Below are positions 9,181-17,567 of a stretch of DNA of 50,242 nt, piece after piece. Origin of the DNA: Sphingosinicella sp. YJ22 (GTDB taxonomy: Bacteria; Pseudomonadota; Alphaproteobacteria; Sphingomonadales; Sphingomonadaceae); NCBI RefSeq assembly GCF_011320075.1, contig NZ_JAANPA010000019.1:1-50242 (forward strand). Reading direction: 5' to 3'. The position numbers and the translations under genes were made by a program. The notes under the pieces are model-generated. The model was not told the DNA's origin and did not search any database. It was given only the letters and a program-made list of their open reading frames with translations. Within the stretch, counting starts at the first letter, position 1, and every line of letters starts with the position of its first letter.

Positions 9181-9977
9181 CCATCCGCACCATCCTGGTG
9201 GACGACGAGCCGCTCGCCATTCAGGGCCTCACGCTGCGCCTCGAGAAGCATGAGGATGTCGAGATCGTCGACACCTGCTCGAACGGCCGCGAAGCGATCC
9301 GATCGATCAAGACTCACAAGCCCGACCTCGTCTTCCTCGACATCCAGATGCCCGGCTTCGACGGCTTCTCCGTTCTCCAGGGCCTGGCCGAGGTCGAGCC
9401 GCCGCTGGTCGTGTTCGTCACCGCTTATTCCGATCACGCCATCCGCGCCTTCGAAGCGCAGGCCGCCGATTATTTGATGAAGCCGGTAGAGGAGGAGCGT
9501 CTCGCCGACACGCTCGAGCGCATCCGCCAGCGCCTCGCCGAGAAGCGTAGCGCCGAGGAAGCTGGCAAATTGAAGGAAGCGCTCGCCGAGGTCTCGCCCG
9601 AGGCCGTCGAGGAAGTCGTCGCCACTGCCGACGATCTCGCCGCCAGCCGCTACGAGAAGATGATCAACATCAAGGACCGCGGCCAGATCTTCCGGGTCGA
9701 CGTCGATTCCATCGAGAAGATCGACGCGGCCGGCGACTACATGTGCATCTACACCGCCGACAACACGCTGATCCTGCGCGAGACGATGAAGGACCTCGAG
9801 AAGCGCCTCGATCCGCGCCGCTTCCAGCGAGTCCACCGCTCGACCATCGTCAACCTCGATCAGGTCCGCCAGGTGAAGCCGCACACCAACGGCGAATGCT
9901 TCCTGGTGCTTGGCTCCGGCGCCCAGGTGAAGGTCAGCCGCTCCTACCGCGACGTGGTGGCGCGCTTCGTCCACTGA
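9177..9977 (+). CDS. LytTR-family response regulator
   Basis: A 266-residue partner of the preceding kinase. The receiver domain (1 to about 120) has acidic DDE at 9-11, phospho-acceptor D55 in FLDIQMPG, T82 and K102 (LMKP). The C-terminal LytTR DNA-binding domain (about 160-262) has IFRVDVDSIEKIDAAGDYMC and FQRVHRSTIVNLDQV. It starts inside the end of the kinase gene, so the two are co-translated. The two small exported proteins that follow are candidates for its regulon because of position only. Confidence 0.94.
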   Translation: MTIRTILVDDEPLAIQGLTLRLEKHEDVEIVDTCSNGREAIRSIKTHKPDLVFLDIQMPGFDGFSVLQGLAEVEPPLVVFVTAYSDHAIRAFEAQAADYLMKPVEEERLADTLERIRQRLAEKRSAEEAGKLKEALAEVSPEAVEEVVATADDLAASRYEKMINIKDRGQIFRVDVDSIEKIDAAGDYMCIYTADNTLILRETMKDLEKRLDPRRFQRVHRSTIVNLDQVRQVKPHTNGECFLVLGSGAQVKVSRSYRDVVARFVH

Positions 9978-10033
9978 TCGGAACCGCCGGCGCGCCGCCG
10001 AATTGTGTCTGCCAAAGGGAGGCCGGACCATTG

Positions 10034-10351
10034 ATGATTGCAGCTCTGCTCCTGCAGGCCGCGCCGCCGCAGCCTCCCGCGCCGCCGCCGGACATCCAGC
10101 TCGGCATCGACGTCACCGCGCGGCGCGTGGTGATCGAGAATAAGGGCGAGCTCGACCTCACCGCCACTGCCGCCGTCAACGGCCGCGAGAGCGAGGGCAA
10201 TGTCGTCGAGGTCGATGCGCCCGACGTCCCGCAGGGGCGGCGCCAGGCGAACAATGTGCGCGTTCGGGTGCGCGCCGAGACTCGGATCGCCGATCCGCTT
10301 GCTCCGGTGCTCGATGGGGCAATACCGCAGGAACCGCAGTTGCCGGAATAA
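10034..10351 (+). CDS. Small hypothetical protein, probably exported
   Basis: A 105-residue protein of no family I recognise. A short hydrophobic start (MIAALLLQAA) is followed by a proline-rich stretch (PPQPPAPPPD), then a polar beta-rich body (DIQLGIDVTARRVVIENKG). The hydrophobic segment is short for a signal peptide. Start is ambiguous: ATG 10034, or TTG 10031 directly upstream, which is 7 nt from the GGGAGG at 10018-10023. It lies 56 bp after the response regulator and 29 bp before another exported protein, suggesting one transcript. Confidence 0.6.
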   Translation: MIAALLLQAAPPQPPAPPPDIQLGIDVTARRVVIENKGELDLTATAAVNGRESEGNVVEVDAPDVPQGRRQANNVRVRVRAETRIADPLAPVLDGAIPQEPQLPE

Positions 10352-10380
10352 CGTTGGGCGGCCGTAACAGGGAGATTCCA

Positions 10381-11103
10381 ATGCGTAAGCTTCACGCGCT
10401 GGCGGCGGGCCTCGCCGCGGCGACCGCCCTCACCATACCCGCCGTTGCCTCGGCCCAGACCGGCCAGCCCGAGATCCGTCCGCTCCAGCGCCGCCAGCCC
10501 GCGCCAGCGACCGCGCCCGCCCAGCCGTCGCCGCTCGCCCAGCAGGCGCTCGCCGGCGGCGACCCGCCCGACGTCCTCCTCGACGTGCCCAATCTCTCGG
10601 TCGAGCAACTCAGCATCCAGGTCAGCAACCTCCAGGCCAATCTCAATCTCGACGCGCGCCTCGCCAACCTGCTCCACCTCACCGCCGGCGTGAACGCGAG
10701 CATTGACGACGTCCGCATCGAGATCGCCGGCGTGCGCGCCCAGGCGACCCTGATCGTCCGCCTCGACAATGTCCGGGCGATCATCGAGCGGACGCTGCAG
10801 ACGCTCGACAACAATCCGCAGCTCGTCACCCAGCTGCTGTCGACCGTCGACAATACGGTCGGAACGGTCGGCGGCGTCGCCAACAATACGGTCAACACGG
10901 TCGGCGGAATCGCCAACAATCTGCTCCGCAACGGGCAGGTCCTCGATCTCGTCCGCGCCGGCCTCACCGAGGTGTCGCGCACGGTGAATCCGCAGGGCCA
11001 GACCGTCCGCCAGGTGCGCGATACCGCCGGCAATCTGCTTGAGGTCGTCACCGATACCGCCAACCGCATCGTCTCGTCACGGCGGTTGAGCGGCGGCCAA
11101 TAG
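10381..11103 (+). CDS. Exported protein with TVGG-type internal repeats
   Basis: A 240-residue protein with a clear signal peptide (MRKLHALAAGLAAATALTIPAVASAQ). A proline- and alanine-rich linker is followed by a region of asparagine-, leucine- and valine-rich helices (VSNLQANLNLDARLANLLHL) and an imperfect repeat (NTVGTVGGVANNTVNTVGG). The remainder is charged. I do not recognise a family. GGGAG just upstream of ATG 10381 supports the start. It may be a periplasmic or surface structural protein; expression with the LytTR system is inferred from location. Confidence 0.72.
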   Translation: MRKLHALAAGLAAATALTIPAVASAQTGQPEIRPLQRRQPAPATAPAQPSPLAQQALAGGDPPDVLLDVPNLSVEQLSIQVSNLQANLNLDARLANLLHLTAGVNASIDDVRIEIAGVRAQATLIVRLDNVRAIIERTLQTLDNNPQLVTQLLSTVDNTVGTVGGVANNTVNTVGGIANNLLRNGQVLDLVRAGLTEVSRTVNPQGQTVRQVRDTAGNLLEVVTDTANRIVSSRRLSGGQ

Positions 11104-11115
11104 GTTTCACAGCCT

Positions 11116-11184
11116 CGCGAAGGCGGGGATCCGGCGTCCGTCGCTCCCGATCAGGTGAACGGCCGCTGGATTTCCGCCTTCGCG
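11116..11184. repeat. Palindromic repeat, same family as the imuB insert
   Basis: The arm CGCGAAGGCGGGGATCC (11116-11132) pairs with 11168-11184 with two mismatches. The right half matches the right half of the element at 4147-4173. Here it is in an ordinary intergenic position. Confidence 0.75.
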
Positions 11185-11208
11185 GGAACCGGGGCGCAGG
11201 CGCCCGGT

Positions 11209-11281
11209 CCCCTCCTTTCGCCGCGTGATCCGGGATGCCGATGCCGCGCATCCGGGATAAGGCTGGGGCGAAAGGGAGGGG
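11209..11281. repeat. Nested palindrome supplying the RBS of the next gene
   Basis: The outer arms CCCCTCCTTTCGCC (11209-11222) and 11267-11281 pair with one extra G. An inner pair of ATCCGGGATG / CATCCGGGAT lies between. The right outer arm contains AAGGGAGGGG, which is the Shine-Dalgarno of the gene starting at 11285, so folding of the mRNA would hide it. Confidence 0.65.
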
Positions 11282-11284
11282 AAG

Positions 11285-12043
11285 ATGACCGACCATCACG
11301 CCCGTTTCGCCGCCTTCGCCGCGCTTCACAGGCCCGGCCAGCCGTTGATCCTGTTCAACGCCTGGGACTCGGGAAGCGCGGCGGCGATCGCCGAGGCGGG
11401 TGCGCCCGCCATCGCTACCGGCAGCTGGTCGGTGGCAGCGGCGCAGGGCTTCGCCGACGCCGAGGCCCTGCCGATCGGGCTCGCCCTGGCCAATGCGGAA
11501 CGGGTCGCCGAGGCGGTAGAGGTGCCGGTGACGATCGACTTCGAAGGCGCCTATGCAGTCGATCCCGACCATGTCGCCGCCAACATGCTGCGCCTCGCCG
11601 GCACCGGCGCGGTCGGCTGCAATTTCGAGGACCAGCTGGTCGGCGGCGAGGGGCTTCACCCGGTGGTCTTCCAGGGTGACCGAATCGCGGCGGCGCGTAA
11701 CGCGGTCGGCAGCGACTTCTTCATCAACGCCCGCATCGACCTGTTCCTCAAAGCGAAGCCGGAGCAGCATGCGGATGCGATGAGCGAGGCGCTGGAGCGC
11801 GCCGAAGCCTATGCGCAGTCCGGCGCGAGCGGGCTGTTCTTCCCCGGCCTCGGCGATCCCGGCCTGATCGCCCGCCTCTGCGAGGCGAGCCCGCTGCCGG
11901 TCAATATCATGGCCTATCCGGGCGCGCCGTCGGCGGACAAGCTCGCCGGCCTCGGGGTCGCTCGGATCAGCCACGGGCCGTTTCCCTATCGCCGAATGAT
12001 CGACTGGCTGAAGTCGGCGGCGGCGGAGCATTACCGTCGCTAG
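11285..12043 (+). CDS. Isocitrate lyase/PEP mutase superfamily enzyme
   Basis: A 252-residue TIM-barrel enzyme of the short PEP-mutase/isocitrate-lyase class that acts on C-C or P-C bonds of 2-oxo or 2-hydroxy acids. Seen: LILFNAWDSGSAAAIAEAGA near the N-terminus, ATGSWSVAAA, VPVTIDFEGAY, GCNFEDQL (metal-site region), INARIDLF and the C-terminal GVARISHGPFPYR. The substrate cannot be told; the subgroup is often annotated only at superfamily level. Its ribosome-binding site lies in a hairpin arm. It is followed after 55 bp by the cyclase gene. Confidence 0.9.
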   Translation: MTDHHARFAAFAALHRPGQPLILFNAWDSGSAAAIAEAGAPAIATGSWSVAAAQGFADAEALPIGLALANAERVAEAVEVPVTIDFEGAYAVDPDHVAANMLRLAGTGAVGCNFEDQLVGGEGLHPVVFQGDRIAAARNAVGSDFFINARIDLFLKAKPEQHADAMSEALERAEAYAQSGASGLFFPGLGDPGLIARLCEASPLPVNIMAYPGAPSADKLAGLGVARISHGPFPYRRMIDWLKSAAAEHYRR

Positions 12044-12098
12044 ACCTTGCGGGAAGGGCGGCCTAACGTCCCCTCGGGCCAACAGCCGGAGGGCGCCC

Positions 12099-13364
12099 TT
12101 GAGCCTGTTGCCGCGATTCCCGGATCCAGCGACCGAGCGCGCCTTCCTGATCGGTGAGCGCGCCGAGCGCGGCGTGGCCATCCGCGCGCTCATCGCCATC
12201 TCGATCGCGACCCTGCTCTCCTACATCGTCCTCAATCCCAACCATCTGCCGCCCGAGGGCGTGCGCGATTATGCGCTGTCGGCCGGCGCGCTGATGGCCG
12301 CGCTCGCCGGCTTCTTCGTGCTCACCCGCACCCGTTTCTACCGGGAGACGCCATGGATCGACCTGCCGGTCTTCGTCGTCATGGCGGCCGGCATGAAGTG
12401 GCTGGCTCTGGTCCTCGCCGCGCAGGCACCGACCACCGGCATTCCTCCCCACGCCATGGCGATGATCCAGATGGCGATCCTGGTAATCTTCGCCAGCGTC
12501 GGCTTCGCCGGCACCTTCGCTTATTTCCTCGGCTGGGCGGTGGCGGTGCTCGGTCTGTTCGCGGCCTGGCTGATGACGATGCCCGGGGTGCCGGACATCA
12601 CCCGCATGTACACGCTGACCAATTTCAGCACCTTCTTCGTCTTCGCCCTCTACTTCAACTGGGACATCGAGCGGCGCGCCCGCAAGGTGTTCGCGGCGAC
12701 CAGGGCGCTGGAGGCGGAACGGGCCAAGACCGAGGAGCTGCTGTACAACGTGCTGCCGCAGGAAGTCGCGGCGCGGCTGCGCGCGGGCGAGGCGGTGGCC
12801 GACGCCTTCTCGGACCTGACCGCCATTTTCGTGGATCTCGCGGGATCGTCCGAGCTGGCGCGCAAGCTGTCGCCCGGCCATCTCGTCAAGGTACTCAACC
12901 ACTTCTTCTCGGCCGCCGACTCCTGCGCCGAGCGGCACGGCCTCGAGAAGGTCAAGACGATCGGCGACGCCTATCTCGCCGTCGCCGGCGGCACCGCCTC
13001 GCAGGGGCGCGACAGCGAGGCCGCGGTGCTGTTCGCCCGCGATCTCGTCGCCCGGCTCAAGGAGATTGCCGACGAGACCGGAATCGCCCTTCCGGTGCGC
13101 ATCGGAATCCATAGCGGGCCCGCGGTCGGCGGCGTCATCGGCAGCAGCCGCCTCGCCTATGATTATTGGGGCGATACGATGAACGTCGCCGCGCGGCTGC
13201 AGGGCGCCGCGCCGCTGAACGGAGTCGCGGTGTCCGAAGCGACCTATTTCCAGGCGCGCACGCATGAGGATTTCGTCGAGCAGTCGCTGGTCCTGAAAGG
13301 CATCGGCCAGACCTCGGTCTATGTCGCGGTGCTGGACGGGCTCGACGCCCCGTCGCCCGAATGA
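12099..13364 (+). CDS. Membrane class III adenylate cyclase
   Basis: A 421-residue enzyme making cAMP from ATP. An N-terminal domain of about six membrane helices (residues 28-187) is followed by a short coiled linker and a class III catalytic domain. Metal-binding aspartates are D246 (IFVDLAGS) and D290 (KTIGDAY); the adenine-selecting pair is K286 and D355 (YDYWG); transition-state residues are N362 and R366 (NVAAR). All are present, so it should be an active adenylate cyclase. The start is TTG 12099, five bases after GGAGGG. The end overlaps the DUF2721 gene (ATGA). Confidence 0.93.
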   Translation: MSLLPRFPDPATERAFLIGERAERGVAIRALIAISIATLLSYIVLNPNHLPPEGVRDYALSAGALMAALAGFFVLTRTRFYRETPWIDLPVFVVMAAGMKWLALVLAAQAPTTGIPPHAMAMIQMAILVIFASVGFAGTFAYFLGWAVAVLGLFAAWLMTMPGVPDITRMYTLTNFSTFFVFALYFNWDIERRARKVFAATRALEAERAKTEELLYNVLPQEVAARLRAGEAVADAFSDLTAIFVDLAGSSELARKLSPGHLVKVLNHFFSAADSCAERHGLEKVKTIGDAYLAVAGGTASQGRDSEAAVLFARDLVARLKEIADETGIALPVRIGIHSGPAVGGVIGSSRLAYDYWGDTMNVAARLQGAAPLNGVAVSEATYFQARTHEDFVEQSLVLKGIGQTSVYVAVLDGLDAPSPE

Positions 13365-13834
13365 TCCCCGACTATACGCCCGGAATCGCGCTCGCCATCC
13401 AATTTGCGGTGGCGCCCGCCTTGCTGCTGGTCGGAGTCGGCGGAATCCTCAACGTCGTCGCGGTTCGGCTGGCGCGGGTGGTCGACCGCGCCCGAGCGCT
13501 CGAGCGGCACGTCCCGGAAATCGACGGGCCGCTGCGCGCGCAGGAGATCGCCGAGCTGCGCGTGCTCGACCGGCGCATGAAGATCTGCCACGCCTCGGTC
13601 GGCCTGTGTACCGCCGCCGGCTTCCTCATCTGCCTGGTCGTCGCCTTGCTGTTCGTGAACAGCATGATGGACCGCGGCTATGACAACCTCGTCTCGGTGC
13701 TGTTCGTGCTGGCGATGGCGGCGCTGAGCCTCGGGCTGGTCCTGTTCCTGACCGAGATCACCATCGCGATGCGGGTGGTCAAGGTGAGCGACGCCTATGT
13801 CTCCCGCGGCCATGGCCGGCGCCATCGCGATTGA
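13361..13834 (+). CDS. DUF2721 membrane protein
   Basis: A 157-residue protein with three hydrophobic segments (about 10-35, 78-102 and 110-135). The pattern of an N-terminal helix, an RLARVVDRAR-type charged loop and paired C-terminal helices is that of DUF2721. Function unknown. The start overlaps the cyclase stop as ATGA, so translation is coupled; whether the two proteins work together is untested. The C-terminus is basic (GHGRRHRD). Confidence 0.85.
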   Translation: MIPDYTPGIALAIQFAVAPALLLVGVGGILNVVAVRLARVVDRARALERHVPEIDGPLRAQEIAELRVLDRRMKICHASVGLCTAAGFLICLVVALLFVNSMMDRGYDNLVSVLFVLAMAALSLGLVLFLTEITIAMRVVKVSDAYVSRGHGRRHRD

Positions 13835-13865
13835 TTTTTGAGGCGGCGGCGGACAGGACGCGTCC

Positions 13866-15125
13866 ATGCTCAGCCTCAGCTTCATTCGCGACAATCAAGA
13901 CGCCGTGCGCAAGGCGGCGGCGGACAAGAACGTCCCGCTCGACCTCGATCGCCTGCTCCATCTCGACTCCGAGGTGCGCTCGGCCAAGACCCGCGTCGAT
14001 GAGCTGCGGCGGCAGCGCAACGAGATCAGCGGCAGGTTCAAGGACGCGGCGCCCGAGGAACGCCCGGCGCTCGGCGCGGAATCGAAGCAGGTCGCGGGCG
14101 AGATCGCGTCGACCGAGGCGCTGCTCGGCGCCCACCAGGCCGAACTCGACGCTTTGCTGCTGCGCGTGCCTAACATCCCCTGGGAAGGCGCGCCGGTCGG
14201 GCCCGACGAGACCTTCAACACCGTTGTCCGCCAGGTCGGAACGCCGCGCGACTTCGGCTTCGAGCCGAAGGACCATGTCGCCCTGGTCGAGCAGAATGAC
14301 TGGGCCGACCTCGCCCGAATCGTCAAGGTGTCGGGATCGCGCACCTATTGCCTCAAGGGCCGGCTCGCCGAGCTCGAGCAGGTGCTGATGCTGTGGGCGC
14401 AGCGCAAGCTCGCCGGCGAAGGCTTCACCCTGATGACCGTGCCCGCGCTGGCGCGGCCCCAGGCGTTCCAGGCGACCGGCCATTTCCCCGGCCACGAGGA
14501 AGAGGCCTATCATATCCCCGCCGACGATCTGTACCTCGCCGGCACCGGCGAGATCGCGCTGACCAGCCTCCACTCGGGCGAGATCTTCGAGGCGGACCAG
14601 CTGCCGGTCCTCTACGCCGGCTACTCGCCCTGCTTCCGCCGCGAGGCGGGCAGTGCCGGCCGCGACGTTCGCGGTCTGCTGCGCGTCCACCAATTCTACA
14701 AGCTCGAGCAATATGTCATCTGCCGCGACGATCCCGAGGAGAGCGCGCGCTGGCACGGCGTGCTGTTGCGCATCGCCGAGGAGCTGCTTGGCGAGCTCGA
14801 AATCCCCTATCAGGTCGTCGAGACGTCGACCGGCGACATGGGCAACGGCAAGTTCCGGATGAACGACATTGAGAGTTGGGTGCCGACGCTGGGCAAGTAT
14901 CGCGAGACCCACAGCTGCTCGACGCTTCACGACTGGCAGGCGCGGCGCGCGAACCTTCGCTGGCGCGACGAGGAGCGCAAGGTGCGATTCACCCACACGC
15001 TCAACAACACCGCTCTGGCCTCGCCGCGGATCCTGGTTCCCCTGCTCGAGAACCACCAGACCGATGATGGCCGCGTGCGGCTCCCCAAGGCGCTTCAGCC
15101 GCTGATGGGCGGAGAGTTCCTCTGA
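13866..15125 (+). CDS. serS: Seryl-tRNA synthetase
   Basis: A 419-residue class II aminoacyl-tRNA synthetase charging tRNA-Ser. The N-terminal helical hairpin that grips the long variable arm (about 25-110) is visible (RVDELRRQRNEISGRFKD). Motif 2 is SPCFRREAGSAGRDVRGLLR and motif 3 is in the GGEFL-terminated C-terminus, with NNTALASPRILVPLLEN before it. The length is normal. The start at MLSLSFIRDNQDAVR matches the family. Confidence 0.98.
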   Translation: MLSLSFIRDNQDAVRKAAADKNVPLDLDRLLHLDSEVRSAKTRVDELRRQRNEISGRFKDAAPEERPALGAESKQVAGEIASTEALLGAHQAELDALLLRVPNIPWEGAPVGPDETFNTVVRQVGTPRDFGFEPKDHVALVEQNDWADLARIVKVSGSRTYCLKGRLAELEQVLMLWAQRKLAGEGFTLMTVPALARPQAFQATGHFPGHEEEAYHIPADDLYLAGTGEIALTSLHSGEIFEADQLPVLYAGYSPCFRREAGSAGRDVRGLLRVHQFYKLEQYVICRDDPEESARWHGVLLRIAEELLGELEIPYQVVETSTGDMGNGKFRMNDIESWVPTLGKYRETHSCSTLHDWQARRANLRWRDEERKVRFTHTLNNTALASPRILVPLLENHQTDDGRVRLPKALQPLMGGEFL

Positions 15126-15193
15126 CAAGCCCGCGCCGGCTCATCGGAGAGCTCGGCAGCTGGTTCAACCTGCGCTGGCTGAGCCTCAAGCCG

Positions 15194-15772
15194 GTGCCGC
15201 GCCACGCGGGACGGCATAGGGTCATCGTGGTGCCGGGCTTCTTCGGCAACGACTGGTCGACCCGGCCGCTGCGGCGCGTCCTCGCCGATGCAGGCTATGA
15301 GGCGCATGGCTGGGGGATGGGCTTCAACTGGGGCGCCCGGCCCGACTCGCTCGACAAGGTCGAAGCCCTGGTCGAGCGGGTCGCCGATGGCGACAAGGTC
15401 ACCCTGATCGGCTGGAGCGTCGGCGGCGTCTTCACCCGCGAGGTCGCCAAGCGCCGGCCGGAGCTGGTCGAACGCGTGATCACCCTGGGCTCGCCGGTCA
15501 CCGGCGACCCGCGCAAGAACAATTTCTGGCGGGTCTACGAGCGGATCAGCGGATACCCGGTCGATCGGCCGCCGGTACCGGTGCGCACCGGGGAGAAGCC
15601 GCCGGTCCCGACCATCGCCCTGTGGTCGCCGAATGACGGCATCGTTGCCGCCCAATGCGCCCGTTGCGGCCCAGGCGAGAGCGACGAGGTGATCGAAGTC
15701 GGCTGCACCCATATCGGCTTCATGACCTGCCGGGAGACCGCGGGGATCGTCGTCGAACTGCTCAGGCGCTGA
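15194..15772 (+). CDS. Alpha/beta hydrolase; true start probably 72 bp upstream
   Basis: At least 192 residues of an alpha/beta hydrolase with VIVVPGFFGNDW (oxyanion strand), nucleophile motif GWSVGG, acid in WSPNDGIV and histidine in CTHIGF. Substrate unknown. The nearest conventional start is GTG 15194, used here. The frame is open and protein-like upstream (RRLIGELGSWFNLRWLSLKP) back to a CTG at 15122 that overlaps the serS stop as CTGA, with GGCGGAG before it, so initiation at CTG is plausible. The 3' end overlaps the thioesterase gene by 11 bp, tail to tail. Confidence 0.82.
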   Translation: MPRHAGRHRVIVVPGFFGNDWSTRPLRRVLADAGYEAHGWGMGFNWGARPDSLDKVEALVERVADGDKVTLIGWSVGGVFTREVAKRRPELVERVITLGSPVTGDPRKNNFWRVYERISGYPVDRPPVPVRTGEKPPVPTIALWSPNDGIVAAQCARCGPGESDEVIEVGCTHIGFMTCRETAGIVVELLRR

Positions 15773-16157
15773 GGAACGCCTCGACGACCTCGCGCGGCAC
15801 ACGGGCCGGGCGGCCGGTCGCCTTGTCGATCATCGCCCAGGTGGTGCGGGCGCGGACATTGTCCTTCCCATCGTGACCGGTGAAGGTCATCAGCCGGTCG
15901 AAACGGGCGCCTCTCGGCGGCTCTGCCACCCAAGTGCGGGCGGTGACGCTTTCGCCTTCCAGGAGCGGACGCAGATAGTCGATCTCGTGGCGGGTGACGA
16001 CCCAGATATAGGCGTCGACATGGGCCGGATCGGCCGCGGCGCGCCAATGGCCGGTGGCGACGTCCTGGATCCAGCGCACCCACACCGCATTGTTGACGTG
16101 GCCGAGCTCGTCGATGTCGTCCGCGGTGGCGGTGAAGACCTGCTCGAACGCGCTCAT
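15762..16157 (-). CDS. Acyl-CoA thioesterase, 4HBT hotdog fold
   Basis: A 131-residue single hotdog domain. The motif DIDELGHVNNAVWVRWIQD carries the catalytic Asp and His-Asn typical of 4-hydroxybenzoyl-CoA thioesterase-like proteins; WVVTRHEIDYLRPLLEGE follows. It should hydrolyse acyl-CoA, substrate unknown. The ATG at 16155-16157 overlaps the stop of the lipoprotein gene (ATGA), making it the last gene of a three-gene operon with two peptidases. It converges on the hydrolase gene with an 11-bp overlap. Confidence 0.88.
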   Translation of the reverse strand: MSAFEQVFTATADDIDELGHVNNAVWVRWIQDVATGHWRAAADPAHVDAYIWVVTRHEIDYLRPLLEGESVTARTWVAEPPRGARFDRLMTFTGHDGKDNVRARTTWAMIDKATGRPARVPREVVEAFLSA

Positions 16158-17563
16158 TGCAGGCGCGGGAGGCCGTTCTCGCCGACGACATGCGCTATGC
16201 CGGCGCGGCGCAGGAGGGCGGCGAGGGCCTGCCGGGGCTGCGCCGAGCCCTGGTCGAGCAGGGTCTCGATGTCCGCGCGAAGTCCCGGGTCGCCGGCCAC
16301 GCCGTCGAGGGCGTCGAGCCACTCGTCGCGGGTCAGGACGCCGTCTTCCCGGTTGGCCTCGACGAGGCCGCGCACGAAGGCGCTGTAGGGCCGGCCGGAC
16401 CTGGCTTCGGCGACCAGCGCGAACACCGCGCCGCAGGCATAATAAGCGCGGTTCTGGCCGCGGTCCTCGGCGCTGGCGACGCCGCGATTCTCGATCAGGC
16501 CGGCGCACTCGCGCAGCGCCCGGTTGATCTCGCCCTTCCAGTCATAGGCCGGGTCGAGCGCCTGAACGGTACGGATCGCGAGCAGGTCGGCGCCGCCTTC
16601 CAGCATCCAGGCATCGCGGGAGCGCTCGTAGCGCACCGCCTGACCCAGCCAGAAATGCGACCCCTCATGGGCGATGAACCAGCGCGCGAGGTTGATCATC
16701 TCGGGGTTGCGCTCGACGAGGCCCTCGCCGTCGAAGCGCATGATGATCGTGCCCGGCACGACTCCGCCGTTCATGCTGGCGCGGCCGGGCGTCGGGCCGG
16801 CCCAGCTTGCCAGCAGGGTCGGCGGCCCGCCCGGCGCCGGACCGAGCTCGGCGGCGTAGCGGGACAGGATCGCCGGGGTCAGCTCGCGAAGCGCGTCGGC
16901 CAGCCAGCTTGGAAGGGCGGGGTCGATCGCCGCAGCCATCGTGTCGGTGACGATCGGGTCGCGGGCGCCGAACAGGATGTAGGAGTTCGAGTTCTGGGTC
17001 GTCACCTCGGGCGAGCGTCGGCCCCGGTGGAGCAGAGGCCCGGCACTGTCGCGGAACGTCACCCGGGTGCCGCTGTCGTCGATCGGCTGGCCGGTGAGGT
17101 CGACCGGCAACCCCGCTACGACGTCGCGCGGCGCCGAGAAGAGGAGGAAATGGTCGTCGAACAGCGCGACCGCACCACCGCCGAGCGCCAGCGCCGGCAC
17201 ATAGTCGGAGCGCAGCTCGTCGGTGAACGGCGTGAAGCGGATCCGCACGACCTCCGGCACATTGCCGCTGTCCGCGACCAGCGCATCATAGCGGCCGATC
17301 CGCTCCAGCCGAACGCCCGGAGTCTCGACGGCCCAGCTGGCAGCGCGCCAGGATCGGCCGGTGGCCTCGGCATCGGCCGAGCGGATGAACGCCCAAACCG
17401 GGGCGGCGCGGGGGAAGCGATATTCCGCCGTCCACACGTCGCCGTCGCGGACGATTGAGACCGCCACCGGCGCGGACTGGGCCGCGGCAGAGGGGGCGAC
17501 CGGCGCGGCCCCGCCGGCGCATCCCGTCAGCGCCAGCATCGCCCCGATGATCGCCCCCCGCAT
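16154..17563 (-). CDS. Lipoprotein with M1-type HEXXH-X18-E zinc motif
   Basis: A 469-residue predicted lipoprotein: signal MRGAIIGAMLALTGC with the lipobox cysteine at about 15. The C-terminal third holds HEGSHFW (H299, E300, H303) and E322 in MLEGGADLL, exactly the HEXXH-X18-E spacing of M1 gluzincins. The N-terminal two thirds are beta-rich and not assigned. It is probably a surface or periplasmic metallopeptidase. The ATG 17563 is 4 bp after the oligopeptidase stop; upstream in-frame sequence lies inside that gene, so this start is chosen. Confidence 0.82.
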   Translation of the reverse strand: MRGAIIGAMLALTGCAGGAAPVAPSAAAQSAPVAVSIVRDGDVWTAEYRFPRAAPVWAFIRSADAEATGRSWRAASWAVETPGVRLERIGRYDALVADSGNVPEVVRIRFTPFTDELRSDYVPALALGGGAVALFDDHFLLFSAPRDVVAGLPVDLTGQPIDDSGTRVTFRDSAGPLLHRGRRSPEVTTQNSNSYILFGARDPIVTDTMAAAIDPALPSWLADALRELTPAILSRYAAELGPAPGGPPTLLASWAGPTPGRASMNGGVVPGTIIMRFDGEGLVERNPEMINLARWFIAHEGSHFWLGQAVRYERSRDAWMLEGGADLLAIRTVQALDPAYDWKGEINRALRECAGLIENRGVASAEDRGQNRAYYACGAVFALVAEARSGRPYSAFVRGLVEANREDGVLTRDEWLDALDGVAGDPGLRADIETLLDQGSAQPRQALAALLRRAGIAHVVGENGLPRLQ

Positions 17564-17567
17564 CGGC

